The translations under genes were made by a program, and so were the position numbers. Below are positions 1-12,705 of a stretch of DNA of 64,000 nt, in pieces. The DNA lies in NCBI GenBank assembly GCA_025642075.2, contig JAODUO010000144.1, positions 569,202-633,201 on the forward strand. Reading direction: 5' to 3'. The stretch is from Ridgeia piscesae (Eukaryota; Annelida; Polychaeta; Sabellida; Siboglinidae). The notes below the pieces were generated by a model, which was given only the letters and a program-made list of their open reading frames with translations, searched no databases and was not told where the DNA came from. The number at the start of each line of letters is the position of its first letter. The first letter of the stretch is position 1.

Positions 1-160
1 GCAGCCGTATAGTTAAGCACAGTCATATAAGTAAGTATACTTTTGTAACTTTTTATAATGTTATGTTTTTCCGAAGGTCTTGGTAATAACAATTGTATGC
101 AGATTGATCACAATGTTGTGGCTGTTCATAATATACATATTCTCTTGTGTGACATCCCAG

Positions 161-3100
161 GAACACTTGGACTACGAGCTGGTTCAGTCGACCAACCCAG
201 AGTTCAACAAGGCAATAGTGAGGGTGAACATCTTCCGTGAACATCGCCAGACAATCCAGTACATCCACCCGTCCGACTCCCACAAACTGGGCCAGGCGGA
301 GCTAGTGTGTATAGACGAGGCGGCGGCCATTCCTCTTCCGCTCGTGAAGAACCTCCTTGGCCCGTACCTCGTCTTTATGTCCTCGACAATCAATGGGTGA
401 GGTCTACACTGGGGTTTGAGTGAATATATATTACTGTACAAGTTTTATAGCAAAGTTACCAGGTTTAAAACATGTTAGGTAGACTAAGCTTTGTTAAATC
501 ACACAGGACCTGGACAATAGCTAAGTAGCATGGGAAAATGTCAGACTTCTGGAATTGTGTTAAGTTTTCTGTCTGTTCACTAGGTGGCAGCATATGTTTT
601 CTTGGTTACAGGCGGTGTTAAAAATTAAACTTAAAGGTCTTTTAAGACATATTTTTACATGCAGTTTATTTGAGAAGTGTTAGAAAAGACATAGAATTGT
701 ACAGATGTCCAAATATGTGATCTCTGACCAGTGTCACATTATTCCATGAGTGTGCTCTTGTGTTCCAGCTATGAGGGCACTGGACGATCTCTCTCCCTCA
801 AACTGCTGCAGCAGCTTCGGCAGCAGAGCTCCACGTTTGGAGGCATGGCGACTGAGGTGAAGAAGACTGCGCTGAAGGCAGGAGACGTCACACAGTCAGC
901 CACAGGTCAGTTGTTGTGATCACAGGTCAAAGGTCATGCTGTCAGTCACAGGTCAGAGGCCATTATGGTCAATCACAGGTCAGTTGGTTTGAACACAGGT
1001 CATCGTCCTAGAAATGGCCACATGTCTATCATTGATCTCGTGAATAAGAGGTCATAGGTCACCTGGTCTGTCTGGTCATGTGATCATTGCTCAGAGGTCT
1101 CTCGACCAGTCATGTATCATTGTGTAGGGGATATGTAGTTTCAGATCTCACACTCAGCCCTAAATCAGTAAGACATGAAACTAGATGTCACGCAGTTAGT
1201 TGCAGGACTTTAATATGAGGTCTCTTAGTAAGAGTCGGCACGAAGTCAGAATCACTTCGCTTCAGGTTACCAAGAGGTCATACAAAACACAAACATACAG
1301 TCAAACCTCATTTCATGTTCACCTTAGTAATAAGGCTACATCCAATTAAGGCCACACTCGTACAATCGAAAGTATTTCTGTAATAGTAAAATAAAATATA
1401 TTTGTCCCAGGTCACTTTCTCTTCAAGTCCCTATGTTGTCCTTAATAGCAACGGTCCACTGCACATTACTCATTGTGCCATGAGTCTTCAGTACTGACCT
1501 GGAGGTCACTAACTCCACTACAGGTCAGCCAGAAGTGACAGTTGTGTTTGTGTGTCAGGTCGCATCCTGCACGAAGTGACACTCATTGAGTCGATCCGCT
1601 ATGCCAATGGTGACGCGGTGGAGGCGTGGCTCAACAACCTGCTGTGTCTCGACGCGTCGTGTGTCCAGCCTCTCTCATCAGGGTGTCCAGTGCCATCGTC
1701 ATGTGACCTCTACTACGTGAACCGTGACACACTGTTCTCCTACCACAAGGCCTCAGAGATGTTCCTGCAACGTCTCATGTCCCTCTATGTGTCCTCACAC
1801 TACAAGGTGAGAACTCTCATGTCAGAGTCTTCTGTAACCTTCCTCGTAGCTACAACTGTTATTAACATTGTCTGTATTTCCTGTACGGTTATGGTTTGAA
1901 TCGCTACAAGATACTATTAAATTTCCACGTGTGAAAAAATTTATTCACTTGTGTACATTTAGAACTATTACTAATTTTAACAGGATCAATTGTTTTGTCT
2001 GCATGCCAATGATGCCATTGTCATTAAATGGAGGCCTAGTTTGAGAAGACAGCCACAGCCTGTGTGACTCTGTTACAACCAGTGTGTGTCTCTTGTAGAA
2101 CTCCCCCAATGACCTTCAGATGTTGTCTGACGCCCCGGCACATCACGTCTTCTGTCTGCTAGGCCCAATCGACCCCACCACCAACTCTCTCCCGGAGGTC
2201 CTCTGTGTGCTGCAGGTAGGCTGCAATGAAGCGTCTTCACTTCTTCACCTAAATCTTGTCACTGGTGGGGAGTGGTGGTCACGCAGTAGAGCGCCAGATG
2301 TCAATCGAGGGGACGGTGGTTCAATTTCAATTTTGTTCATGCCACATTTGCCTGGTCTTTCGGAATAGACACTAAAAAGTCGGTGGTCCCTTCTATCTGG
2401 TGTCTATGCCAGGGGAAGTAAAAGATCCCACACAGGGGGTAAATGTGTTACCTGTAGGTGACTCACTAATTCTAGAGAAGGATAACTCCTGCATCAGCCC
2501 AAGTTTGGGGGAAACCAGCTGAGACTCCCACAAGGAACATTGATCAGTAACGATGATTTTGCTGGACATGGGTTTGGATATGTTTTTGACAATTTCTAAT
2601 TGATTCATCACTGCTTCCACTTCTGTGCACTGGGTGTTTCTTGGCCTGGTTCTGTTTCCTTGAAGGGTCTGTGGAAGTTGACTTCACCAGAGTGTGCTCG
2701 ACCAACTCAACAATTTTTCTTCTAATTTGACGTTCAATACTGAACTGAACTATAATATCTGTAAATTAACATAATTAATAATAAATTGACCTATGTATAG
2801 TTATCATCAGTAGAATTCTAAACTGTTTGTAATAATGCTAGCAAAACAAATGAACATCGCTACATGTGACACCATAGTATCGTTTGTAAACATTAATGTT
2901 TTTTATTTATTTGGTAATTTCACATATTACTGTAACATGAACTGTGATCGATGTACTGTCATTCATTAGATGCCTTGTCAAAGTGAATTACAGTTGGACC
3001 GCACTTTTCCTAATGGGATTAGCAAGGGAATTTATCTGTCTGGATAATTAGACACACCTTAAATATACCATAACCGTGTGTTGTCACTGCGAGACCTCTG

Positions 3101-4457
3101 ATAATGATCTCACAGTCTGTTTATACACCTGTCAGTCTGACTGCCACTTGTGACACACCTGTCAGTCTGGCTGCCACTTGTGATACACCTGTCATTCTGG
3201 CTGCCACTGATGACACACCTATCAATCTGGCAGCCACTTGTGACACACCTGTCAGTCTGGCTGCCACTTGTGACACACCTGTCAATCTAGCAGCCACTTG
3301 TGACATACCTGTCAATCTGGCAGCCACTTGTGACACACCTGTCAATCTAGCAGCCACTTGTGACACACCTGTCAATCTGGCAGCCACTTGTGACACACCT
3401 GTCAGTCTGGCTGCCACTTGTGATACACCTGTCAATCCGGCTGCCACTTGTGACACACCTGTCAGTCTGGCTGTCACTTGTGATACACCTGTCAGTCTGG
3501 CTGCCACTTATGACACACCTGTCAGTCTGGCTGCCACTTGTGACACACCTGTCAATCTAGCAGCCACTTGTGACACACCTGTCAATCTGGCAGCCACTTG
3601 TGACACACCTGTCAATCTAGCAGCCACTTGTGACACACCTGTCAATCTGGCAGCCACTTGTGACACACCTGTCAGTCTGGCTGCCACTTGTGACACACCT
3701 GTCAGTCTGGCTGCCACTTGTGATACACCTGTCAGTCCGGCTGCCACTTGTGACACACCTGTCAGTCTGGCTGTCACTTATGATACACCTGTCAGTCTGG
3801 CTGCCACTTATGACACACCTGTCTGTCTGGCTGCAACTTGTGACACACCTGTCAATCTAGCAGCCACTTGTGACACACCTGTCAATCTGGCAGCCACTTG
3901 TGACACACCTGTCAGTCTGCCTGCCAGTTGTGACACACCTGTCAATCTGGCAGCCACTTGTGACACACCTGTCAGTCTGGCTGCCACTTGTGATACACCT
4001 GTCAGTCCGGCTGCCACTTGTGACACACCTGTCAGTCTGGCTGTCACTTGTGATACACCTGTCAGTCTGGCTGCCACTTATGACACACCTGTCAGTCTGG
4101 CTGCCACTTATGATACACCTGTCAGTCTGGCTGCCACTTGGGATTCATAGAAGTTGAGACTTGTCCTTTATTTGATGTTGCCTTGCCGTTTCCTTTTCTG
4201 TCTCTCTTCTTGTTTTCGCTCTCAGTGTGCCTTGGATATGTCATCACCATCTCAGTCTATAGACTTCACACACATCCTGATTGGTTGTAAACACCACTTT
4301 TCGGCAGGCTTCCTCTTTAGGACACTGATCTAACATGTGTCTCTTGTGCACCCAGATCTGCCTTGAGGGTGAGATATCTCGCCAGACAATCCTAGACAGC
4401 CTGTCTAGAGGGAAGAGGGCATCGGGAGATCTCATCCCATGGACAGTCTCCCAGCAG
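161..4457 (+). CDS. NAT10: NAT10 (RNA cytidine acetyltransferase), partial, five internal exons
   Basis: NAT10/Kre33/TmcA proteins make N4-acetylcytidine in 18S rRNA and tRNA in the nucleolus. Exons read at 161-396, 769-905, 1559-1806, 2099-2215 and 4356-4457; all have AG/GT borders and join in one frame to give 280 codons. The translation closely follows the animal NAT10 helicase module: NPEFNKA, FREHRQTIQYIHP, the Walker-B-like IDEAAAIPLPLVKNLLGPY, STINGYEGTGRSLSLKLLQQL, ESIRYANGDAVEAWLN, YYVNRDTLFSYHKASE, SPNDLQMLSDAPAHHVFCLL and EGEISRQTILDSLSRGK, ending at DLIPWTVSQQ. This corresponds to roughly the second third of a protein of about 1,000 residues. The 5' exons are expected left of the window. 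The next expected exons (GNAT acetyl-CoA fold and C-terminal RNA-binding part) are not visible downstream, so the gene is cut at its 3' side by a very long intron, a rearrangement or an assembly join. The variable linker after QQLRQQS is typical of the family. Identity is secure; functionality is not shown. Confidence 0.95.
2260..2440 (+). mobile_element. tRNA-derived SINE remnant
   Basis: A tRNA-like head (box-A-like stretch near 2275-2300, box-B-like GGTTCAATTTC near 2319) is followed by a body with the GACACTAAAAAGTCGGTGGTC and GTAAAAGATCCCACA blocks. This pattern is known from widespread animal SINE bodies of the GGATGAGACGTTAAACCGAGGTCC type. It lies in the last visible NAT10 intron, same strand. 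Family assignment is from memory and not verified. Confidence 0.55.
3115..4147. repeat. Minisatellite, 30-bp unit, about 34 copies
   Basis: The unit is TGACACACCTGTCARTCTGG followed by CWGCCACTTG. Two main variants (AATCTGGCAG and AGTCTGGCTG) alternate in blocks, suggesting higher-order duplication. It fills much of the NAT10 intron before exon 4356-4457. Because 30 is divisible by 3 and the unit lacks stops, long repetitive open frames exist on both strands; these are not genes. Confidence 0.97.
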
Positions 4458-6165
4458 GTGAGTGACCCATTATATCCCTGGTCCCACGCCCCAATGTTAC
4501 AACGTCTCCTGTTTCACTGTTGATGTTGTAACTTGTATGTTCATTTGTACAGGTTTTTGTTCAAACAACACAAATGTATGCACAGGTGATTTGTTTCTCT
4601 CCTATATGTGTTCTTTTTCAGTTGACTTTTGACTTGTTTCAGTCAGGTCATTAACACAACCTGCAGTTCATGGCCATTTTGAGTCATGCATGTTTTTGAC
4701 TTTAGTAAGTGGAACATTTTTCATTTTGGAATTTTTCTGTTTTTGTTACCAGCACAGTATTCTGTATTATTCATATTTTCAGCATACAACCAAGATTAGG
4801 ATTTGTGACAGAATGTTTTTGGACAGCTTTTTTGATTGGTTGTGATTGTAGTTGCTTCTTGTAAAGTTCATTGTAAGTGAACATGCCTTTATTATGAAGA
4901 CAGATTTAGGAATATAATTTCTATTCAGTTGACAGATTCTGAGTCACGGAAGTGTTTCCCACCTGGCAGTTTATTATTATTATTAAAAGCATTTCTAGAG
5001 TGTCGTATATCACAATAAAACGTACATGGAATCAGTTGACATAAACATAAATTTAACTTTGTGATGAATAGTGTATAATACAATTTTATTGTTATCATTG
5101 TGTTTTATTATTAGATACATATAACTACTAAACAATATTTGCTCATAGACTAAACATAATACGTTGGCAGTGATTATTATACAGACGAAGCCGTCCATGT
5201 CCACCAAGACAGAATGATACTTTAGGTAGCACATTTACAAGCAACCACTGTGTAGGGTCCAGCGATACAGACATAGATATTATGTATATCATTAAGTTCG
5301 CAGATAAGACAACCAATGGAGTTGACCACTCAGCTTGATCCAACCTGCGTGGTGTGATCAGAAACGGCAACATAATTAATAAATGACTACTGCTTGCTTG
5401 GCATGCTAAGCTGTACCTGTCCATAATACTATAGGTGGGCTCTAGCCAGACCAACCACAGGTACAGTCTGTCTGGTCTGGGCACTTATTAGCAAATCTAC
5501 TTTTAAATTGTTGAACAACGTTTTGCCTGATTGCACATGGGAACAGTAATTCTAGGTCAAACATTATTATATATGATTAAACTAACACATCTAGTGTAAT
5601 GCTTTATTTTGGCCAATGTATAATTTCTAGTAACATAATTACTATATAATCCAGCAATACACTCATTGTTACATTTTACTTGTCAATATTTGGTATCTTA
5701 TATCTGTGTTTCAATGAATGATAAAAAGTAATTGACTTGCTAACTGCATATTTACATAAATTAGCATGCTATTAAGCTCAAAGTGCATATTAACATCATA
5801 ATAAAATATGACAAGTCATATTCAGTTGTTACCATGACAACTGGCTTGAGTTTGTGTGCATATGACTGTATGAGATTTATCAAATAAAGGCATATCATTT
5901 CATAAATCAGCCAACAGAAATGGACTATACCAGCATTTTGATGACACAAGACAGCGAAGGCTGATAGTGGTATAAAAATTAGCACATACAGACATGGATA
6001 TACCATATGCGAATACATGTTCGTCTTTTCCAGTTCTCCCAACAGAGATCAATTTTTTTTTTAAAGTATGTAAGTTACATAAGAAGAAAGTAAGCGTATA
6101 TAAAATTATTATCTTTATGTAGACGCTGTTTATTTTGTACAGTTATGTTCTCATTTCATCAACAT
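4458..6165. other. Intergenic stretch, possible weak LINE remnant
   Basis: No exon recognised. The expected next NAT10 exon was looked for here and not found. Around 5280-5340 the + strand reads MYIIKFADKTTNGVD, which resembles the IIKFADDTT block of L2/CR1-type reverse transcriptases, but flanking frames are broken and the match is short. A TTTATT at 6129-6134 gives an AATAAA on the minus strand about 30 nt after the stop of receptor A and is its likely poly(A) signal. Confidence 0.35.
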
Positions 6166-9100
6166 TTAATGTTTCCCGTGAATGAATGCTGACTGATTGC
6201 AATACAAGTACTCATCAGTTTCTCTGGATGGAGTCTTAGGGCTAGATTTTTTCTGGGCGTGTTGTGTCGATTTACTCTTTGAGATGGCGTCCTGGTTGTA
6301 ATAGTGGTGCTTGCCCATTTTGTTACTCATCTCCTCTTCTGGAGGGGGTGGCACTGTTGCGTCTAGGGCGAGGCTGTCAGTGGCTCCAACCTGATTACAT
6401 GGTGCAGCCATGGGTGTGTAGCTGTACATTTCAGTGTACGACTCAGTCGATGGTTCCTTCATTAGCCGTGGTTTTGGCTTCGGCCTTGGTGAACTTTGCT
6501 GACTTGAGCTGCCTACTTCCGGAGCTGTAATGCTAACATTTTGATAGAGAGTAGGCTCATTGATAACACTCAGGTATTGGTTACTGACGTGGCCACTGTT
6601 CACTGACATGTCAGGAGGGGGTTCAACAGGCTCATAATCAATGTCTGCGGTGTCAGACGTCCTTTGCTGTTGGTGAGGCTGGGATGCCTCAGTGGCACCC
6701 TGTGATGAATCTATGGCATCGTATGTTGTTGGAGTCTCCGGTTTTCCACCACCTGGCATGTTGTGTGTGTAGTAATACTTGTCCTGATTGTTTGTGTTGA
6801 TTTTTCTTTTCTTTCTGAAAGCAGAAATGGGGCATGCATAACCTATGATATGTTTTATTGCTGACAGTGCACTGTCTTAAGGCCCAGATACACAGTCGGG
6901 CAATGCCATATGGCAGAGACCCATCGGGTGCATGGGCAATGTGTATATGTTTACGTCACCACCAGACACTCTCTGGTGTCTGGTGGTGATCCAACAAGCG
7001 TTATTATTATCCAACATGGGGATCTGATAGCCAATGAAAATACTGACTAACTCCCACCTCGGTGAAACAGTGAAAGAGTGACCATCACATGTAGTCGCGC
7101 TTCTGTCTCACACTGTCAGAATATGTGGCAATACAAGGCCATCCGATATAGCTGATAAACATCAGACATGCTGCGTTGTCATACAACATTGCCGGATGGT
7201 GTATGTGCGTTTTTAGACAGACTTGAAATGTGGATCTCAAAACAATTACAAAGGTACCGGGTAGTTTGTGTTAGAGATAGTCTAAGTATAGTGGTTGTGA
7301 AATACAGCATTTTCTCTCACTGAACTTTGTGTGACATTTGTTGATAATAAGAAATGTGTCCAAGTATCTTGTATGATATGGCTAAACAAAAGGTATATGA
7401 AATGACTGGTTGCCTGCTCAGATGAGAACAATTTAACATGTTTGTGAATTGTGACTAATGGGAAAATGTGCAGGTATTTATAACAGTGTTAGCTTCACTT
7501 CCTTGTTTCACTAATACAGTAACAAATAATTCCACTTCACTACAGTGTCTTGATTTAGGTCTAAAATGTAAATGAAACTATAACAGTTTGCTGAGGAATT
7601 TTTTTAATGTACACCTGTATGTATAATATGACATGGCGACTGACCTGTTTTTGTGTATGAGTACGCCAACAACTGTCGCCACAACCAGGACGATGTTCAG
7701 TGCAGCTGATAGTCCCAGCAATATATCTTCTGTAAGACAAATGCAGCAGTAACGAATTATATTTGGTATCAGTGAGTTTAATATGTAGAAATATGCTGAT
7801 AATATGTTACAGATATTTTTTCATATATCGTTGTCATTATATCTAGATACATCTATCAGTTCTGCAGACAATTTCAGTTACTACATTAGGAGGCTCAGTG
7901 AAACAGACTTACATAAAGTAGAAAATATGTGGTTTAGTTTGATGAAAAGGGATGTGCTTCTATTAGGCAGTGCATTTATGTAGCGAACACAAGCCTTGTT
8001 GTTTGCAATCTAAATACACGTCTATTTTGTTGTTAACATCTGAGCTAATTTTACAGCCAACATCTGTAAACATCCTTTATGGGTGCCACCAAACTGGAAC
8101 TAAAATCATATAACAGCACATATTTCTTGAGACACATTTTCCCTGTAATTAATCATTTACATGACAAAATATACATGACTAATAGTAGCAGCATTTCAAA
8201 CTAACAAGGCCTATGAGGATAATATTCTGGTTCCTTTATCAACCCTTTATCAAATAAAATGCAAAAAAATATCTTGTCCACCCATTTTTTAACTCAAAAA
8301 CATGACATTTTTAAATGTCCTTCATAAAATATATACATAATAATCTGACTGACCGACTAGTTAAATGAATATGAAATAATTTGAGGTGTGTTTGAAGTGA
8401 AAACTAAAGAACTTACTAGTCGGAAACTGAGACTGTGTGTCATTGGGGTATGGGTCACTCTCTGTTGGCGAAGCATTGGTCGTCCACTCAACTGTTGTTT
8501 GTGAGGTCAGTTTGGGTGTCGTTGTGGTTGTTGTTGTAGTTGTAGGCTTTTTAGTAGTGGTTGTGGTTGTAGTAGCTGCCTTTGTAGTTGTAGTTGCTTT
8601 AGTTATTATTGTTGCTTCCGTTGCTGTTGTTACTGCTGCTGGACTTCCGGGCTGTATAGCTGTAAGTAGACAACAAGCTTCTAAAACGCTGTGATTTGTA
8701 TAGTTCATCCCAGCATAATACCAAATGGATGGTGTGTTTTTACACCTAAGAAAACAAAATTCCCCGCTGACCAAAACATACAGTGTAAAAGAATGTTTTA
8801 TATAAAAAATATAAATATATACAGTAATAATGGACTGACGTTTATGTTTTTTTTTTGAAAACGTACACAGAGTTCAAAAACATTGTGATGAAATATGTAG
8901 TAAAAATATACAGAAAATAATTCTGAAAACTCTGAAAACATACATTATGGAAAATGTTTGATTTTTATAGATGTTAGGATGTAAGAAAAAACCATTAAGC
9001 GGTGCAGAATTCAGTCAGTTATGTTTGTATACAAGTAGAGAGCCTTATACACTATAATTATATCATAAAGCAAATTATGTCTATTTCACTCATTTGGAGA

Positions 9101-10389
9101 TACCATATACAAGTGTACGTGTAACTCCACCCAGACACTCAGGTCCACTGATCTCTGTCTATGGTCAATCTCTCCCTAGCACCAGTGACATTAACCAAGG
9201 TCATTATTCGAGTTATTTACTTTTTGTGGCAGATAAATTGAGTTGCCTGTCATTCCTCAGGTTCTCAACAAGTCCGGATTTTTCTAATGGTGATACCAGC
9301 TGCTGTGTTGATTTATTTGTTGGACGGATGTGTGTAAGCATGTAGTCATATATACAGTAGTCACTTGTAAACAGAGTTAACATCTAAACACATCATATCC
9401 TAGGGTATGTTATGTAAAATCATTTTCATGCCATTTTTGTATGTATTTCAGAGATGTGTGTTCATATTGTATCCTATAAGAAGAGATGCAACAGTGCAGA
9501 ATCTACTGTGTTCTCAATGTTTTTAAACAAGTATATTTACAAAAATACTATTTATTTATTTAATTTTATGATACACATGCACCACAATATTCTAACATTT
9601 TAACAAATGGATGACTAAACTTAGCTGCTCTTTTGTTCTTAGATGTCGGGTATAAAAAACTGAGACACCCTAATCTTATGACGGTATAATATAAGTAATT
9701 TGACATGAGTGGTGATATGACACAAATATATATGTTTCTTTACATAATAATGTTACTATTTCTAGTCCACTAGCACACTGGCACAAGCAAAATGGAAGAA
9801 TCTGTATTTGGAGTCACATCTGACCCCGTGTAGGAGGTATAACAGTCAACACCACACTGGCTGAGTGAGGTCATACGTGGGTATTCATTACACATAAAAT
9901 AACTTCCTCTTTCTTTCAGTCTAATTTCTAAAATGTAATTTTTATATCCGATTTAGAATGATTGACCAGTGTGCTTATTCATGATACCGTTTTGTGTGGG
10001 TTTCAGTTATCTGTCTGGTGTGCATATATGAACTTCAACCGTGTGTGTGTGTGAGTGTTCTTAGTCATAAGAGTTAGGCAGACACTCGGTCATAAGTCAT
10101 AACATTCTTACGGCAGTGCTGCTGACACAGATGCTGACAGCTGCTGACACAGGTGCTGACAGTGGCAGTGTCAAAGTACACAAAAACAGAAATCAATAGG
10201 GTACATAAAGAAGCATGTTCTTTTGAATAACTAAAATCACCAGTTGCATTTTTTAATGTATTAAATTATGTAGTTTTTTCTTATAAACATGATGACAACA
10301 GTAAATGTGCTGTCGGTGTGTACAGTGTACGTACCTGCACAGTAGAGAGTGAGGAGGAAGAAAAACAGGACAGAACTTCTGCAAGTCAT
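6166..10389 (-). CDS. Receptor A: lectin-less type I membrane protein with Tyr-rich tail
   Basis: Predicted 343-residue plasma-membrane protein from four exons: signal peptide 10335-10389 (MTCRSSVLFFFLLTLYCA), Thr-rich stalk 8417-8659 (81 codons of T/A/K/P), transmembrane 7645-7729 (ILLGLSAALNIVLVVATVVGV then basic HKNRKKRK) and cytoplasmic tail 6166-6814. All borders are AG/GT; the first two junctions are phase 1, as in its paralogues. Tail motifs: YYNQ, YCNQ and YQNV (Y-x-N, GRB2-SH2 type), YTEM and YTPM (Y-x-x-M, PI3K p85 type), YDAI, YEPV and a Pro-rich stretch. No lectin exon was found between 8660 and 10334. The start is the only ATG giving a signal sequence in phase. No name is recognised; adhesion or signalling role is inferred from architecture. 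Confidence 0.72.
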
Positions 10390-10796
10390 TCTGTGTGATG
10401 TAGTACACACTGGCCACAGTACAGTGATGGTCCTCTGTCCTGGTCAGGTCTAGTCACATGTGATCTCCCCTGCTGCTGTTCAGGTGTTACCTGCAATCGT
10501 ATACCGTCGCTGCACACAACTTTAACGTAGTTGACTGACTCCGTCAAACTGTTCAACTGACCCACTTTGTACGTTGTCCCCGCACTGCCACTGCCACTGC
10601 CACTGCCAGTGTCTCGTTCCGTCACTACTGCAATGTGCAATCAAGTGTGATATGATTCACTGGAGGAGTGGCTTTGAGTGACAGAATTCTTTCATTCGCC
10701 AACAGGTAGCCTGTGTCACCAAGGGCAGGCAGAAAGATCGACCCAGGTTATTGTGGGGTGACACAGAACAAATGCCATGTATTTCGAAAGTGATAC

Positions 10797-10838
<42 letters not shown>

Positions 10839-10878
10839 TGTTTGTGTTTGTGTTTGTGTTTGTGTTTGTGTTTGTGTT

Positions 10879-10909
<31 letters not shown>

Positions 10910-10945
10910 TTGTGTTTGTGTTTGTGTGTATGTGTGTGTGTGTGT
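10797..10945. repeat. Compound microsatellite (TG)n / (TTTGTG)n
   Basis: A TG run, then about ten TTTGTG units, then TG again. Open frames rich in Thr-His or Cys-Val here are simple-repeat artefacts. Confidence 0.97.
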
Positions 10946-11520
10946 CCATGGGAAGCAAGCCAGTCAAACTGTATTGGTACCAACTTGTCAAGGAAATAAA
11001 CATTGTATTTAGAAAGTCTGTGCAGTGATGCATGACCAAGAGGCACTTTCTATCAGGAAGCAGTAAACATGTTTATTAAGGTTACCATAAATTAATTAAA
11101 ATGCTTCCTCTGGGATTTATGATGTTTATAATACCAACAAATGTTATGTTTCTGTGGAAATAAGTTTAAGCTATCTATAGAAGTTTAAGCTACCTATATA
11201 TGTTTGCACTACTGAGCGTTTAATCAAGTCTTGAAGCCTTTGTCGGCATCAGCCATAGCACAGTTAGTTGTATAGCTATGTACATACAGTAATGTACATA
11301 CAGTAATGTACATTTTACTTAGGTGTCAATAAAATTAGAAGTAATTTTTTATTCAGAAGAAAAAAATTTGTTGTTCATTTCGTTGCTTCATTATTTGTCA
11401 CCTTGTGTTGATGTAGTATTAGTTAAGTACAATCACGCGTTAGTTCATATTATGATCATTTCTTATCTTGCTCTGTAAGCAGTTAAGATTGACATAAAAC
11501 ATGCATGCATGTATGCATAT

Positions 11521-11521
11521 G

Positions 11522-11613
<92 letters not shown>

Positions 11614-11615
11614 TG
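11521..11615. repeat. Microsatellite (GTGC)n
   Basis: About 23 uninterrupted GTGC units. Similar GTGC/GCAC tracts recur at 61310-61400 and 61556-61677. Confidence 0.97.
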
Positions 11616-11935
11616 TGGTGTGTCTGAAACCCAAAGCTATTAAACCAGTGCTGCCATCTAGGGATGACTTAAATCAGTATGACTGTGACATATATTGCCA
11701 ATCATTGTTTTGACAGTCCAGGGTTAGATAAATAGAGCTGACATATGATATGTTATTTACAGTCAGATAAGTGGGTGTATTTTGTTGTGTGTAACATATT
11801 GTTGCAAATACTCTAGAAAGGAGGACTGAATGAAGTAGGTTCACAATCCTAGTGAATGTTGCATGCTAAACAGTTACAACATGTCTGGTGGTATGTCATT
11901 GAGCTACCCTGGGTATATTTGTGATGCTCCAAGCG

Positions 11936-12705
11936 ACTTCCCATTACAGCTACATTTTGTTCCCGTTATAGCTACTTGCTAATTTTGACATGCAAACTGG
12001 TCCCGTTATAGCTACTTATTACACAATTCAGGAGGGGACAGCATTGGCTATGTTAGATTATTGTAACTTCTGTAAGATGTCTACATGAAATGTATTAATG
12101 AAGGACACATTTTAAAAGTCATAAAAGTGGTATACAAATGTAACTGTCAGTTATTGAAATGGAAAATATTAAAGACAACTACGTTAATTATATAGACTAC
12201 AGAATTGCATTTATCAAAAAGTAATGAAAGTCGATCATAAATTATTCTTGTTATGTGGTGGTGTGACGGCAGCATTATGTTTAGCAACCAGGAACTGGAA
12301 GATGTTAGGATGATGTTTCCCCACCATTTTCACAAATTTGGATTTCCATCTCTCAACATGGTTGTTTGTTCATTTGTTAGTTTCTGTGTAGATATTCCAC
12401 ATGTCCATGGAGACGTTTGAATCATCACCGAGCCATGTCTCCACAAAGTAGTCGTTAGTTATCAGTTGTGGAAATTCCTTAGTGGGACACACATCAAAGC
12501 CGTCCACCCCTCATGGACATCAGCTGGATGGAGATGAAATAGTTAATGCTCCCTATCTTGTTACATAATTGTGAAATGGAGAAATAGAAAAGTAGCTATA
12601 ACAGAACTAGTTGAACTGTCAAACTTATTAGTATAGTTATAGCAGGAATAAAAAGTAGCTATAACGGGAAGTAGCTATAACAAGAAGTAGCTATAACTGG
12701 AAGAC
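11936..12705 (-). mobile_element. MULE-like DNA transposon remnant
   Basis: The ends are inverted: CTTCCCATTACAGCTAC at about 11938-11955 faces CTTCCAGTTATAGCTAC read on the minus strand at about 12705-12689. Several more GTTATAGCTACTT copies lie just inside each end, all pointing inward (left copies near 11964 and 12004; right copies near 12590, 12655, 12668 and 12684). The minus-strand interior (about 12540-12250) encodes DYFVETWLGDDSNVSMDMWN, then a stop, then NNHVERWKSKF and KHHPNIFQFL. This matches the C-terminal region of MULE transposases (W-N-x-Y, T-N-N-x-V-E-x-W, H-P-x-I). Stops show it is inactive. No clear target-site duplication was found. Confidence 0.7.

Larger units (their letters stand above)
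10390..11935. other. Intergenic, microsatellite-rich
   Basis: 5' side of receptor A and space towards receptor B. No exon recognised. It holds the two simple-repeat tracts listed separately; a promoter for A should lie at its left edge, but no motif can be supported. Confidence 0.5.

Noticed and set aside
3115..4147. CRISPR-like regular repeats
   Set aside because: Direct tandem repeats without unique spacers, in an animal genome.
3104..4150. 348-codon open frame of DTPVSLAATC repeats
   Set aside because: Entirely a 30-bp intronic minisatellite; equally long frames on both strands.
5010..5484. Minus-strand 113-codon frame as a gene
   Set aside because: No domain; the opposite strand shows a weak reverse-transcriptase-like scrap.
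8659..8760. Extra ectodomain exon in receptor A (CKNTPSIWYYAGMNYTNHSV)
   Set aside because: In frame with the stalk, but a good acceptor at 8660-8661 with phase 1, as in paralogues, makes this intron.
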